40,671 bases of DNA, taken from positions 1 through 40,671 of the forward strand of contig CANJQN010000037.1 of NCBI GenBank assembly GCA_947476465.1, written 5' to 3'. Numbering within the stretch: position 1 is the stretch's first letter; each line of letters begins with the position of its first letter. Both the position numbers and the translations under genes were made by a program. The stretch comes from Comamonadaceae bacterium (GTDB taxonomy: Bacteria; Pseudomonadota; Gammaproteobacteria; Burkholderiales; Burkholderiaceae_C). The notes below the pieces were generated by a model. It ran no database searches, was not told where the DNA came from, and saw only the letters and a program-made list of their open reading frames with translations. Shown piece by piece: positions 24,948 through 33,698 of this stretch.

Positions 24948-26873
24948 TCAAGCCAGCAACGCGTTGACGCGCCGCACGTAGGCCGCCGGGTCGTCGGGCA
25001 GGCCGCCTTCGGCCAGCTGCGCCTGGTCGAACAGGATGTGGGCCAGATCGTGGAAATGCACCGAGCCGTCGAGTTTTTTCACCAGCGGGTGCTCGGGGTT
25101 GACCTCCAGCACCGGCTTGGCCTCCGGCGCCTTCTGGCCGGCCTGCTTGAGCATGCGCGCCAGCTGCAGGCTCATGCCGCCGTCCTGCACCACCAGGCAA
25201 GCCGGTGAGTCGACCAGCCGCGTGGTGGCGCGCACGTCTTCGGCGCGGTCCTTGAGGGCATCCTTCAACTTGGCGAGCATCGGCTTGAAGGCTTCGGCGG
25301 CTTCCTCGCCGGCCTTCTTCTCTGCCTCGTCCTGCAGCTTGCCCAGATCGAAGGCGCCCTTGGCGACTGACTGCATCGGCGTGCCGTCGAACTCGGGCAG
25401 GAAGTTCAGCCCCCACTCGTCGACGCGGTCCGTCATGAGCAACACCTCGATGCCCTTCTTGCGGAACACTTCCAGCTGCGGGCTGTTCTTGGCAGCCGCC
25501 AGCGTGTCGGCCGTGATGTAGAAGATGGCCTCCTGGCCCTCCTTCATGCGGGCCTTGTAGTCGGCCAGCGAAACAGTGGCAGTGTCAGACGTGGTCGACG
25601 CATACCGCAGCAACTTGGCCAACCGCTCCCGGTTGGTCGTGTCCTCGCCCAGGCCTTCCTTGAGAACGGCGCCGAACTCAGCGTAGAACTTGCCGTACTT
25701 GGCCTTGTCTTCGTCGGTGGCGGCATCGTCTTTCTCGTGGCGGGCCAGGTCTTCCAGCATCGACAGCACACGCTTGGTGCTGCCCTCGCGGATGGCCTTG
25801 ACGTCGCGGCTTTCCTGCAGCAGCTCGCGGCTGACGTTCAGCGGCAGATCGGCCGAGTCGATCACGCCCTTGACGAAGCGCAGGTAGGTTGGCATCAGCG
25901 ACTCGGCGTCGTCCATGATGAAGACGCGCTTGACATACAGCTTCACGCCCGCCTTCTTGTCGCGGTTCCACAAGTCGAAGGGCGCATGCGCCGGGATGTA
26001 CAGCAGCTGCGTGTACTCGGTCGAACCTTCCACCCGGTTGTGCGCCCAGGCCAGCGGCGCCTCGTAGTCGTGGCTGATCTGCTTGTAGAAATCCTGGTAC
26101 TGCTCGGGCGTGATGTCCTTCTTGGCGCGGGACCACAGCGCGCTAGCCTGGTTGACGGTCTCCCACTCGTCGGCGAGCACCATCTGGCCGGGCTGGTTGT
26201 CCTGGCCTTCCTTCCACTCCTCCTTGCGCATCAGGATCGGCAGGGAGATGTGGTCGGAGTACTTGGCGATGATGGCCTTGAGCTTCCAGGTCGACAGGTA
26301 GTCGGCCGCGTCCTCGCGCAGATGCAGCGTCACGCTGGTGCCGCGCAGCGGCCGGGTGATCGCCTCCACCTCGAACTCGCCGGTGCCGCCACTGGCCCAG
26401 CGCACGCCCTGCTCGGGCGCAAGGCCGGCGCGGCGCGATTCGACCGTGATGCGGTCGGCCACGATGAAGCCCGAATAAAAGCCCACGCCGAACTGGCCGA
26501 TCAATTGGCCCTGCGCGGTGGCCGAGGCCTTCTGCTCGCCCGACAGGCTGCTGACGAAATCGCGCGTTCCGCTCTTGGCGATGGTGCCCAGGTGGTCGAT
26601 CGCCTCCTGCTGCGACAGGCCGATGCCGTTGTCGGTGATGGTGAGGGTGCGGACCGCCGCATCGAAACCGACGCGCACCTCCAGTTGAGGTTGGTCCTCG
26701 TACAGCGCGCTGTTGTCCAGCGCCTCGAAGCGCAGCTTGTCGCAGGCGTCGGAAGCATTGGACACCAGCTCGCGCAGGAAGATTTCCTTGTTGGAGTACA
26801 GGGAGTGGGTGACCAGGTGCAGCAGGCGTGCGACCTCGGCCTGGAAGGAAAGGGTTTGTTTGTCTTGGCTCAT
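24948..26873 (-). CDS. htpG: Molecular chaperone HtpG (Hsp90)
   Basis: Hsp90-family ATP-dependent chaperone. The 641-residue product has the GHKL ATPase domain at the N-terminus with SNASDACDKLRFEALD (Asn and Asp of the ATP site), TDNGIGL and GVGFYSGF; then the middle domain (LYVKRVFIMDD, VDSADLPLNVSREL-like sequence) and the C-terminal dimerisation domain. Start: ATG 26873, giving the usual MSQDKQT opening; an ATG at 26891 would add six residues. A sigma-32-like promoter lies at 26921-26948. Length is normal (about 630). Confidence 0.98.
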   Translation of the reverse strand: MSQDKQTLSFQAEVARLLHLVTHSLYSNKEIFLRELVSNASDACDKLRFEALDNSALYEDQPQLEVRVGFDAAVRTLTITDNGIGLSQQEAIDHLGTIAKSGTRDFVSSLSGEQKASATAQGQLIGQFGVGFYSGFIVADRITVESRRAGLAPEQGVRWASGGTGEFEVEAITRPLRGTSVTLHLREDAADYLSTWKLKAIIAKYSDHISLPILMRKEEWKEGQDNQPGQMVLADEWETVNQASALWSRAKKDITPEQYQDFYKQISHDYEAPLAWAHNRVEGSTEYTQLLYIPAHAPFDLWNRDKKAGVKLYVKRVFIMDDAESLMPTYLRFVKGVIDSADLPLNVSRELLQESRDVKAIREGSTKRVLSMLEDLARHEKDDAATDEDKAKYGKFYAEFGAVLKEGLGEDTTNRERLAKLLRYASTTSDTATVSLADYKARMKEGQEAIFYITADTLAAAKNSPQLEVFRKKGIEVLLMTDRVDEWGLNFLPEFDGTPMQSVAKGAFDLGKLQDEAEKKAGEEAAEAFKPMLAKLKDALKDRAEDVRATTRLVDSPACLVVQDGGMSLQLARMLKQAGQKAPEAKPVLEVNPEHPLVKKLDGSVHFHDLAHILFDQAQLAEGGLPDDPAAYVRRVNALLA

Positions 26874-26920
26874 GGAGGTTGACGGGGCCATGACGGCCCG
26901 GGCGATCTGTTGCTTGCTGA

Positions 26921-26948
26921 GGATGGGGGCGAGGCGGCCAGTTTAAAG
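26921..26948 (-). promoter_or_regulatory. Sigma-32-like heat-shock promoter of htpG
   Basis: On the minus strand CTTTAAA (26948-26942) and CCCCATCC (26928-26921) are separated by 13 bases. The RpoH consensus is CTTGAAA-N11-15-CCCCATNT, so there is one mismatch in each element. Transcription would begin near 26914, about 40 bases before the htpG ATG. Confidence 0.65.
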
Positions 26949-27029
26949 GCGCGGGTCGTCGGGATTTTGCAAGCCGCCCGCCAATGCTTCGCCACTAGCA
27001 TTCGCGGCACAACAACCCGGGAGCCCTCC

Positions 27030-27500
27030 ATGAGACACGCCACAGGTGCCATCGCCATCGCTTTGGCCGCCACGCTTGCGCCACTGGCCTCGATGGCCGC
27101 GGACGCCACGCTCGCCATCAGCGCGCAAATCGTCGGTTATTGCCGCTTTGCCCAGCCAGTCCACCACCTCATTTTCGGCGAGATCGACGCGACCGACCAC
27201 CGCATCCTCACCCGCACGGCAACGCTGGAATACGAATGCAGCGATGGCGTGGCCGGGCAGCTTCAGGTCGACGGAAAGACGCAAGGGCCGCTCACGCGCC
27301 ACTTGATGCGGGTCGGGTCACCGGCCGCCCGGCTGCCCTACCAGATCGAATGGACGGCGCCAGAGCCGTCACAGGCCGCCTCGCCCGGCATGGTTTCCAG
27401 CACGGTGACCTTGACCGGAACCATGCTGCCGGCGCACTACCGCGCCGCCTCGGCGGCGCTCGACTATTTCGACAGCCTCACCTTGACGCTCAACCCCTGA
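27030..27500 (+). CDS. Spore coat U-domain pilin subunit 1 (Csu type)
   Basis: A 156-residue secreted protein with a signal peptide ending at about residue 24 (LASMAADATL). The mature part is a spore coat U (SCPU) domain with two cysteines, in GYCRF and YECSDG, placed as in archaic chaperone-usher pilins where they form a disulfide. The C-terminal TVTLTGTMLP and DSLTLTLNP strands match the incomplete Ig-like fold completed by the chaperone. TAGCAT (26996-27001) could be the -10 of the pilus operon. It is the first gene of five, divergent from htpG. No tip or two-domain features. Confidence 0.87.
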   Translation: MRHATGAIAIALAATLAPLASMAADATLAISAQIVGYCRFAQPVHHLIFGEIDATDHRILTRTATLEYECSDGVAGQLQVDGKTQGPLTRHLMRVGSPAARLPYQIEWTAPEPSQAASPGMVSSTVTLTGTMLPAHYRAASAALDYFDSLTLTLNP

Positions 27501-27605
27501 GGCGCCGGGCTGACGTCAGCCACGGCTCAGCCGGCCAGCACGCCAACTCAACAGAATCGGCCGCTGGTTCTCAACCCCCTTTGCCTCCACTCATTCCTTT
27601 CGACC

Positions 27606-28067
27606 ATGAAACTCCAAGCCTCCATTTTCCTGTCCCTGGCCGCACTCACCAGCTTCTGCGCGCACGCCGGCGACCAGACCACCCTGAACGTGAGCGCCAT
27701 GGTGCTGCCAGCCTGCGCCTTCAGCCAAAAGGCCAGCACCCTGGACTTCCAGGGCATCAACCCCACTGACACCAACGACACCGTGCGCCGTGTCGACTTC
27801 AGTTTCAAGTGCAACGACGGCGCCTCCAACATCGTGTTCGCCGTCAACGGCATTGCCACCGGCAGCTTCACCGGCAACATGCAAAACGGCCAGAACAAGC
27901 TGCCCTACGCGCTCGAGTGGACCCCGCCTGCGACGGTCCAATGGCAGGGCCTCGACGGCGCCGCCGAGGCGAAGGTCACGCTCACTGGCACCGTCACGCA
28001 AGCGAACGCCCGCCAGGTTCCGGTCGGCACCTACACCGACAACGTCACCATCAGCGTCACCCCCTGA
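27606..28067 (+). CDS. Spore coat U-domain pilin subunit 2 (Csu type)
   Basis: A 153-residue SCPU protein with a signal peptide (cleavage after CAHA, about residue 21). The mature sequence has the two conserved Cys positions (LPACAF and FKCNDGA), and ends PVGTYTDNVTISVTP, the standard C-terminal strand of CsuA/B-like major subunits. This is the closest of the three to the classical form and is a candidate for the main pilus subunit. It is 105 bases downstream of subunit 1 and its stop shares one base with the next start (TGATG). Start ATG 27606; ribosome site weak. Confidence 0.9.
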   Translation: MKLQASIFLSLAALTSFCAHAGDQTTLNVSAMVLPACAFSQKASTLDFQGINPTDTNDTVRRVDFSFKCNDGASNIVFAVNGIATGSFTGNMQNGQNKLPYALEWTPPATVQWQGLDGAAEAKVTLTGTVTQANARQVPVGTYTDNVTISVTP

Positions 28068-28540
28068 TGCCCGCCGCGGACGCCTTGCTGCCAGTTCGGC
28101 GAGCCGTCCGCGCGATCTGGCTTGCGGCTGGGGTTGCTGTGGTTGGGTTCGCGCCCAGCGCCGCGTTCGCCAAGGACCTCAGCTGCGCGTTTCGGGTGCG
28201 CGGGCCGCTGCAACTGGCGTTCGGCAATCTGGACCCCACCGCCCCACGGACCGTCGTCCAGACGGCAACTGGCCCCGCCGGCAGTCTTGAGGTCGGTGAC
28301 TGCCATTTCTCGGTGACGCTCAGGGTGCGGTTCCCGAACGCCCGGGGCGTGCTGACCCACACCGACGGCAAGTCGGTCATTGCGTACACCTTGGCTGTGG
28401 AGCCAGGTCAGCTTCAAGGCCCGGGCAACTTTGCGCACACGCGGATTCGAATCACCGGAACCATCGCGCCCGAGGCCTACCGTAACGCGCGCCCTGGCCT
28501 CTACAGCGAAAAAAACATCACGGTCGAAGTGACCCCCTAG
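28067..28540 (+). CDS. Spore coat U-domain pilin subunit 3 (Csu type)
   Basis: A 157-residue SCPU protein. Residues 1-34 form a long signal peptide with a basic start and AAGVAVVGFAPSAAFA hydrophobic core. The mature part keeps the two Cys (LSCAFRV and GDCHFSV) and ends ARPGLYSEKNITVEVTP. It differs most from the others and may be a minor or adaptor subunit near the tip. ATG 28067 overlaps the previous stop, so expression is coupled. No start-site alternative is better. It has only one domain, so it is not a CsuE-like two-domain adhesin. Confidence 0.87.
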   Translation: MPAADALLPVRRAVRAIWLAAGVAVVGFAPSAAFAKDLSCAFRVRGPLQLAFGNLDPTAPRTVVQTATGPAGSLEVGDCHFSVTLRVRFPNARGVLTHTDGKSVIAYTLAVEPGQLQGPGNFAHTRIRITGTIAPEAYRNARPGLYSEKNITVEVTP

Positions 28541-28591
28541 CTGGCCAAGCGCTGCCTAGCCACCGCCCCCCGCTGTTTGTTGGAGCCCGTC

Positions 28592-29335
28592 ATGCAAGTC
28601 TTCCTGCGCCTCGCTTTCGCCATCCTGCTGACCGCCACCCAGGCGGTCCACGCCGGGGAGTTTTCCGTGAGCCCGATCCGCCTCGAGCTGGGCGGTGCCG
28701 TGCGCAGTGGTGCGGTGACGGTGCGCAACGAGGACAAGCTTGCGCTGACGTTTCAGATCGAGGGCCTGTCGTGGCGGCAGGATGAGTCCGGTCAGGACGT
28801 GTACGAGCCAGCGCCCGAGCTGGTCTACTTTCCCCGCTTGCTCAAGCTCGAACCGGGCCGTGAGGCGGTGATCCGCATCGGCACCCGACAGACCCTGGTG
28901 CCACTGGAGAAGGCGTACCGCCTGTTCATCGAAGAGCTGGCCACGCCGGACGGCGCGCAGGCCACGGCCAACCAGGTCAAGTTCCTCGTGCGCTTCGGCG
29001 CGCCGGTGTTCGTGCGCCCGATACAGCCCTCGCGCAAGCTGGCGCTGGAATCGTTCGACACGTCCGCCGGCCAGGCACGATGGACGCTGCGCAACGACGG
29101 CACCCAGCATGAGCGGTTTGAGCACGTTCGGCTGCGCGGGCTGGATGCGACCGGCGCCGAGCTGTTCAAGCGCGAGCTGCCGCAGCGCTATCTGCTGGCC
29201 GGCCAAAGCCGCAGCGCCACAGTGGAAATTCCAGCGGACCAGTGCGGCCGGCTCGCGCGCCTGGCGCTGGAGGTATTGGCCGAGAAATCCGAGGTCCGGC
29301 GCGACATCACGCTCGGCGCCACGCCGTGCCAGTGA
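28592..29335 (+). CDS. PapD/CsuC-type periplasmic pilus chaperone
   Basis: A 247-residue exported chaperone that holds unfolded pilin subunits in the periplasm. A signal peptide ends near residue 21 (AVHA-GEF). The N-terminal Ig-like domain opens with FSVSPIRLELGG and has the F-G region (LLKLEPGREAVIRIGTR) where the strand-donating hydrophobics and conserved Arg reside. A second Ig-like domain follows from about 130. ATG 28592 lies 8 bases after TTGGAG. It starts 52 bases after subunit 3 and its stop overlaps the usher GTG (GTGA). Cognate to the SCPU subunits around it. Confidence 0.92.
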   Translation: MQVFLRLAFAILLTATQAVHAGEFSVSPIRLELGGAVRSGAVTVRNEDKLALTFQIEGLSWRQDESGQDVYEPAPELVYFPRLLKLEPGREAVIRIGTRQTLVPLEKAYRLFIEELATPDGAQATANQVKFLVRFGAPVFVRPIQPSRKLALESFDTSAGQARWTLRNDGTQHERFEHVRLRGLDATGAELFKRELPQRYLLAGQSRSATVEIPADQCGRLARLALEVLAEKSEVRRDITLGATPCQ

Positions 29336-31815
29336 GGTCGGGCGCAACGCGCGCCCTGGCTGCGCCCTGGCTGCGCCATGGCTTGCTCGCCGCGTTCGCT
29401 AGCTGCACTCTGTCGGCCGGCGCTCAGGTGGCCCCGGCCGGCGCGCCGCCGGCGACATCGTTCGCCACGGCGTCCGGCAGTCCATCCGCCGCCCTGCCGA
29501 GCGCGGCACCCGAGCTGTCCGGCCTGGAGCAGCGCGTGGTGGCCGTCGTGCTCAACGACGCCCGGCTCAGTGACTGGATGGCGCTGCGCACGGCGCAGGG
29601 CGATTTGCTGGTGCGGCCCGACGATCTCAAGGCGGCCGGGCTCGTCATCACTGCGCCGGTCGAACTGCGCCTCGATGGCGAGGACTACGTGTCGCTGTCG
29701 GGCATCGACGGCCTGCGCCTGGAGATCGACGAGCGCAGTCAGACCGCGCGCCTGCTGGCCGACCCCAGCCTGTTCGGGCTGACCCACATTGAAGCGCGCA
29801 CCGTCACCGCGATCGATCGGCCAGAGGGCAACAGCGCGTTCTTCAATTGGGCCGTCAACCATTCCCGCGCCCAGGGCCTGCAGGCCACTGGCTTGTCCAC
29901 GGAAGCAGGGCTGCGCCTGGGCCCGTTGCTGCTGCAGACCAGCGGCGCAAGCACCGGGGGCGAAGCGGGCCGCTTCACCCGCCTCATGACGCAACTGACC
30001 TGGGACCGCCCGGCCTCGCTGCAGCGCTGGACCGCCGGCGACCTGGTGGCGATCGCACCCGAACTCGGGCAGGGCGCGCTGCTCGGTGGCCTGTCGGTGG
30101 CCTCGCGCTTCGAGATGGAACCCTCACTGCTTCGCTACCCGCTGGGCGTGCTGCAGGGCCGTGCCATCGCGGCCAGCGAGGTGGACGTGTATGTGGATGG
30201 CCAGCGGGTTCGCACCGAACGCGTTCGTCCAGGCGAGTTCGCCATCCAGGACCTGGTCACACAGCAGGGCGCACGCTCGGTGCGGCTGGTGGTGCGCGAT
30301 GACTTCGGGCGCACTCAGACCTTCGAGCAGTCGCTCTACACCTCCGACCAGTTGCTGCGGCCGGGCCTGCACGAGTACCAGTACGCTATCGGGGCGCTGC
30401 GCCAGCAGTACGGGGTCGAGGGTTCAGCGTACGGCCCGCTCGCCTACGCCGCCTTCCACCGCGTCGGCCTGAGCCACGGCCTGACGGCCGGCCTGCGCAC
30501 CGAGGGCCGGCCTGGGGTGGCCAACGCAGGCGCGCAGCTGACCGCCAGCCTGGGCGAAGCCGCTGGCGTGGTCTCGGCCGCCCTCGGCGCCAGCCGCTCC
30601 GCCGCCGGAACCGGCCACGCCGCGCTGCTGCGCTACACCTACATGCGCGCGTCGTGGGGCGTTGGCGCCTCGCTGCGGCGCGACTCAAACGCTTATGCGG
30701 GCCTGTCCGACGACCCGTCCAACATCAGCGCCAAGCAGTTCACCCAGCTTTACGCCAGCCGCCAGTGGGGCGAGATCGGCACGGTGTGGCTCGCCGCCCA
30801 GCGCAGCCAGTTCGCAGCCACGCCGGCCGGCAGCCCGGCGCGCCTGCTGCGGTCAACGTCGTTGGGCTACACCGTGACGTTCCCGGCGCGCCGGATGTCG
30901 CTGCGCCTGGGCCTGGCCGACCTGCGGGACGACCGCGGCCACCGGGTCGAAGCAACGGTCGGCATCAGCTTCTACCTGGACGGGCACAGCGCGTTCCATG
31001 CCACGGCGCGCGCCGATCGCGGGGCAAGCGCCCAGGGCGTGCAGTACAGCCGCGCAGTGCCGATCGGCGAAGGCTGGGGGATAGACCTCTCCGCCGAGCA
31101 CGCCGCAGCAGACTCGTCCGGCAACAACTGGCGCGCCAGCGGCCAATGGAATGCGCCCCAGGCGGTGCTGAGCGCCGAGCTTCGCGGCGGGCCATCGGCA
31201 GGGGGCATCGGCGGCGCCGAACACCTTCGGGTCGGCGCAAGTGGTGGCCTGGTCTGGCTGGGCGGACGCCTGCACGTCACGCGGCCCGTGCAGGACAGCT
31301 TCGCCCTGGTGCGGGTCGGTGCACTGGCCGATGTGCCCATCGCGCTCAACGGATCACCGATGGGCCAGACCGACGCGCGCGGCGAGGTGCTGCTGCCGGC
31401 CATCACCTCGTACGCCCACGCTGACGTGTCGCTCGATGCCCAGGCGCTGCCGCTGGATGTGTCCGTGCCCGCGCTGCGGCGGCGGTTCCTGCTGCCGCCG
31501 CGCGGCGGCGCGGTGATCGACTTTCCCATCACCCGGATCCAGGCGGTGACGGCGCGCCTGATCGGCCCCAACGCGGACGGCGGGAACGCCACCGGCCCCT
31601 GGCCGCTGGCGCGGGTATCGATTCGCGTCGGCGACACGCCGCTGGATACCTTCACGGGACGCGACGGCGATCTGTACATTGAGAACCTGCGACCGGGCCG
31701 CTACGAAGGCCACGCAATGCTGCAGGCGCGCCGCTGCCGCTTCGTGCTGGAAGTGCCGGCACGTGACGACGCGCTGATCGAGACCGGCCCGCTCGCCTGC
31801 GGCGCGTCGCCCTGA
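29332..31815 (+). CDS. Outer membrane usher of an archaic chaperone-usher pilus (CsuD-like)
   Basis: The usher forms the outer membrane pore that takes chaperone-subunit complexes and polymerises the pilus. The 827-residue protein has a signal peptide (about 1-30), a periplasmic N-domain (about 75-170), a beta-barrel with a plug domain near ASEVDVYVDGQRVRTERVRPG (about 280-300), and C-terminal plug-like domains including FLLPPRGGAVIDFPITRIQAV and a final Cys-containing pair. I chose GTG 29332, overlapping the chaperone stop; the open frame reaches 29242 but lies inside the chaperone gene. No subunit or tip adhesin gene follows; the next gene is convergent, 2 bases away. Confidence 0.93.
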   Translation: MRSGATRALAAPWLRHGLLAAFASCTLSAGAQVAPAGAPPATSFATASGSPSAALPSAAPELSGLEQRVVAVVLNDARLSDWMALRTAQGDLLVRPDDLKAAGLVITAPVELRLDGEDYVSLSGIDGLRLEIDERSQTARLLADPSLFGLTHIEARTVTAIDRPEGNSAFFNWAVNHSRAQGLQATGLSTEAGLRLGPLLLQTSGASTGGEAGRFTRLMTQLTWDRPASLQRWTAGDLVAIAPELGQGALLGGLSVASRFEMEPSLLRYPLGVLQGRAIAASEVDVYVDGQRVRTERVRPGEFAIQDLVTQQGARSVRLVVRDDFGRTQTFEQSLYTSDQLLRPGLHEYQYAIGALRQQYGVEGSAYGPLAYAAFHRVGLSHGLTAGLRTEGRPGVANAGAQLTASLGEAAGVVSAALGASRSAAGTGHAALLRYTYMRASWGVGASLRRDSNAYAGLSDDPSNISAKQFTQLYASRQWGEIGTVWLAAQRSQFAATPAGSPARLLRSTSLGYTVTFPARRMSLRLGLADLRDDRGHRVEATVGISFYLDGHSAFHATARADRGASAQGVQYSRAVPIGEGWGIDLSAEHAAADSSGNNWRASGQWNAPQAVLSAELRGGPSAGGIGGAEHLRVGASGGLVWLGGRLHVTRPVQDSFALVRVGALADVPIALNGSPMGQTDARGEVLLPAITSYAHADVSLDAQALPLDVSVPALRRRFLLPPRGGAVIDFPITRIQAVTARLIGPNADGGNATGPWPLARVSIRVGDTPLDTFTGRDGDLYIENLRPGRYEGHAMLQARRCRFVLEVPARDDALIETGPLACGASP

Positions 31816-31817
31816 CC

Positions 31818-32588
31818 CTAGAACGTCTCGCCGGGCCCCAGATAGCGCCACTGCCCCAGCGGCAACTGCCCGAGCGTGATGCGGCCGATGCGTACGCGCT
31901 TGAGGCCCACGGCCTTGAGCCCCACCTGTTCGCACATCCGGCGGATCTGGCGCTTGCGGCCTTCGCGCAGCACGAAGCGCAATTGCTCCGGGTTCTGCCA
32001 GTCCACCCGCGCGGGCCGCAGCGCCTTGCCGTCCAGGCTGAGGCCGTGGCGCAGCCGGGCCAGGGCGGCCGACGGGAAAGCGGCCGCCACATCGGTCTGC
32101 GCATCGCCATAAGTGACCCGCACCAGGTACTCCTTCTCGACATCGGAATCCTCGCCGATCAACTGGCGGGCCACCCGGCCGTCTTGCGTCAGCACCAGCA
32201 GGCCCGTCGAGTCGATGTCCAGCCGGCCGGCCGGCGCCAGGCCGCGCAATTGCGAAGGCGCGAAACGCAGCCGCGACGGATCACCATGCCAGTGACTGCG
32301 CGCTTGCACCAGCGTCACCGCCGGCTGATGACCATCCTCGGCCTGACCGCTCACATACCCGATGGGCTTGTGCAGGATCACCGTCACCTGTTGCTGCTGC
32401 TGGCCGCGCGCCGCGGGGTCGATGTCGATACGGGCCTGCGCGCCGACCTGCTGGCCCATGGTGGCGGCGCTGCCGTCGACCCGCACCCAGCCCCGGGCGA
32501 TCCAGTCGTCAGCCTCGCGGCGCGAGCACAGCCCCAGTTCGGCCATGCGCTTGTTCAATCGGGTGGTGGAGGGCGTGGAATCGATCAT
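31818..32588 (-). CDS. rRNA pseudouridine synthase (RluF/RsuA family)
   Basis: A 256-residue pseudouridine synthase that modifies rRNA. It has an N-terminal S4 RNA-binding domain (9-55, LNKRMAELGLCSRREADDWI) and the catalytic domain with the nucleophile Asp124 in AGRLDIDSTGLLVL, then LREGRKRQIRRMCEQVGL. The features resemble RluF/RluB; whether it acts on 23S U2604/U2605 or 16S U516 cannot be told here. ATG 32588 follows GATAAT (minus strand, 32603-32598) by 9 bases; the open frame extends to 32672 without homology. Convergent with the usher gene. Confidence 0.92.
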   Translation of the reverse strand: MIDSTPSTTRLNKRMAELGLCSRREADDWIARGWVRVDGSAATMGQQVGAQARIDIDPAARGQQQQQVTVILHKPIGYVSGQAEDGHQPAVTLVQARSHWHGDPSRLRFAPSQLRGLAPAGRLDIDSTGLLVLTQDGRVARQLIGEDSDVEKEYLVRVTYGDAQTDVAAAFPSAALARLRHGLSLDGKALRPARVDWQNPEQLRFVLREGRKRQIRRMCEQVGLKAVGLKRVRIGRITLGQLPLGQWRYLGPGETF

Positions 32589-32689
32589 GCGATGCGCATT
32601 ATCCCGAGGTGATGCTCCAAAACCCGATTCCGCTTGGACGCACCTGTGTTTATAACTTTGGACCTCAGTCAAACTACACGGGCCTTAGC

Positions 32690-33634
32690 ATGTTCAGCCT
32701 CCATTCGCACCTGACCCACAAGGCCTACCCGCGCACCTCGATCGCAGCGCACGGGGCGACGCCGCCGCCCTCGGAACCCAGGGCAACGCATGCCAACACC
32801 TCGCATCCCATCAGCGCGCCGTCGCACCGCACACTCGGGTCCGGGGCGCCCGGGCGCGTGGCCACCCAAGCGCATGCGAACGCCGCGCAGCAGCACCTTG
32901 ACCTGGGCAAACTGCTGTTCAATGGGTTGGCTGGCATGCTGGGCCAGGGCGCGGTCTTCGGCAGCACGTTCGCGGCCGTCAATTTCCTGCGGCTCACGGG
33001 CAACCCGGCGGTCAGGGTGGCCGCCGGGGGCCTGATCGCCGGCGGGGCCGCCGCGACGGCGCTGGCCGACCAGGCGGCGCGCTCACTGCTGGACTGCAAG
33101 CCCACGCCACTGGACAAGCCCTCGCTGGCCACGGACAGCATCGCGTCACTGGCCCTGCTGTTCGTCAACCTGTTCTACCTGCGCGCGCCCTTCCTGCCCA
33201 AGTTTGCGGCAAACACCCTGCAGGGCGCCGCAGCGACCAGCGCGCTCACCATGGCGGGATGCGGTCTCGCGGGCGCTGCCAACGAGCTGGCCGCCCAGCG
33301 GGCACGCGCGGCCACGCCTGCGGGCCGCGACAGCCCCGCCGCCCCAGACCTCACCCGCGTGGCCTGGGGCCGGTTCCTCAGCGTGATCCCCATGAGCCTG
33401 TGCAATCAGTTGCCGGCCGCCTTCATCACCCATGCCGGCCGGGTGCCGGCCTGGATCGTCCCCTTGCCGATCATGGTGGGGACAGCGGGCTGGACCTTGC
33501 GGCGCGTGCTGATGCCACCCGAAGCCGGCGCACGCTCCGACGCGCCCGCGGCGCCGGCGCTGTCTCGGCGGCTGGCGCAACGCGTGGAAAACTCTTACGA
33601 CGGCATGCCCCCATGCGTTAATGGCCCTAAGTAG
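32690..33634 (+). CDS. Unrecognised protein with disordered N-terminus and several hydrophobic segments
   Basis: I do not recognise this 314-residue protein. Residues 1-75 are polar, low in acidic residues and very rich in Ser, Thr, Pro and His (for example HANTSHPISAPSHRTLGSG). Four to five hydrophobic stretches follow (about 78-100, 108-127, 147-165, 250-268, 273-292), with Ala/Gly-rich helices, and the tail is basic. There is no classical signal peptide. This layout could be a membrane protein or an effector with a secretion-type N-terminus. I found no hrp-type or PIP promoter motif upstream; TATAAC (32651-32656) is a weak -10 candidate. It stands alone; the next gene begins 64 bases later. 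Confidence 0.65.
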   Translation: MFSLHSHLTHKAYPRTSIAAHGATPPPSEPRATHANTSHPISAPSHRTLGSGAPGRVATQAHANAAQQHLDLGKLLFNGLAGMLGQGAVFGSTFAAVNFLRLTGNPAVRVAAGGLIAGGAAATALADQAARSLLDCKPTPLDKPSLATDSIASLALLFVNLFYLRAPFLPKFAANTLQGAAATSALTMAGCGLAGAANELAAQRARAATPAGRDSPAAPDLTRVAWGRFLSVIPMSLCNQLPAAFITHAGRVPAWIVPLPIMVGTAGWTLRRVLMPPEAGARSDAPAAPALSRRLAQRVENSYDGMPPCVNGPK

Positions 33635-33698
33635 TTCCGGCAACCACAAGGTCATCGGGCGCCCGCTAGCATGACCCCACCCACTTCTGGAGACGACA

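Noticed and set aside
32589..32690. A PIP box or HrpL-type promoter before the unrecognised gene
   Set aside because: No TTCGB-N15-TTCGB or GGAACC-N15/16-CCAC pair is present; the effector idea rests only on protein composition.
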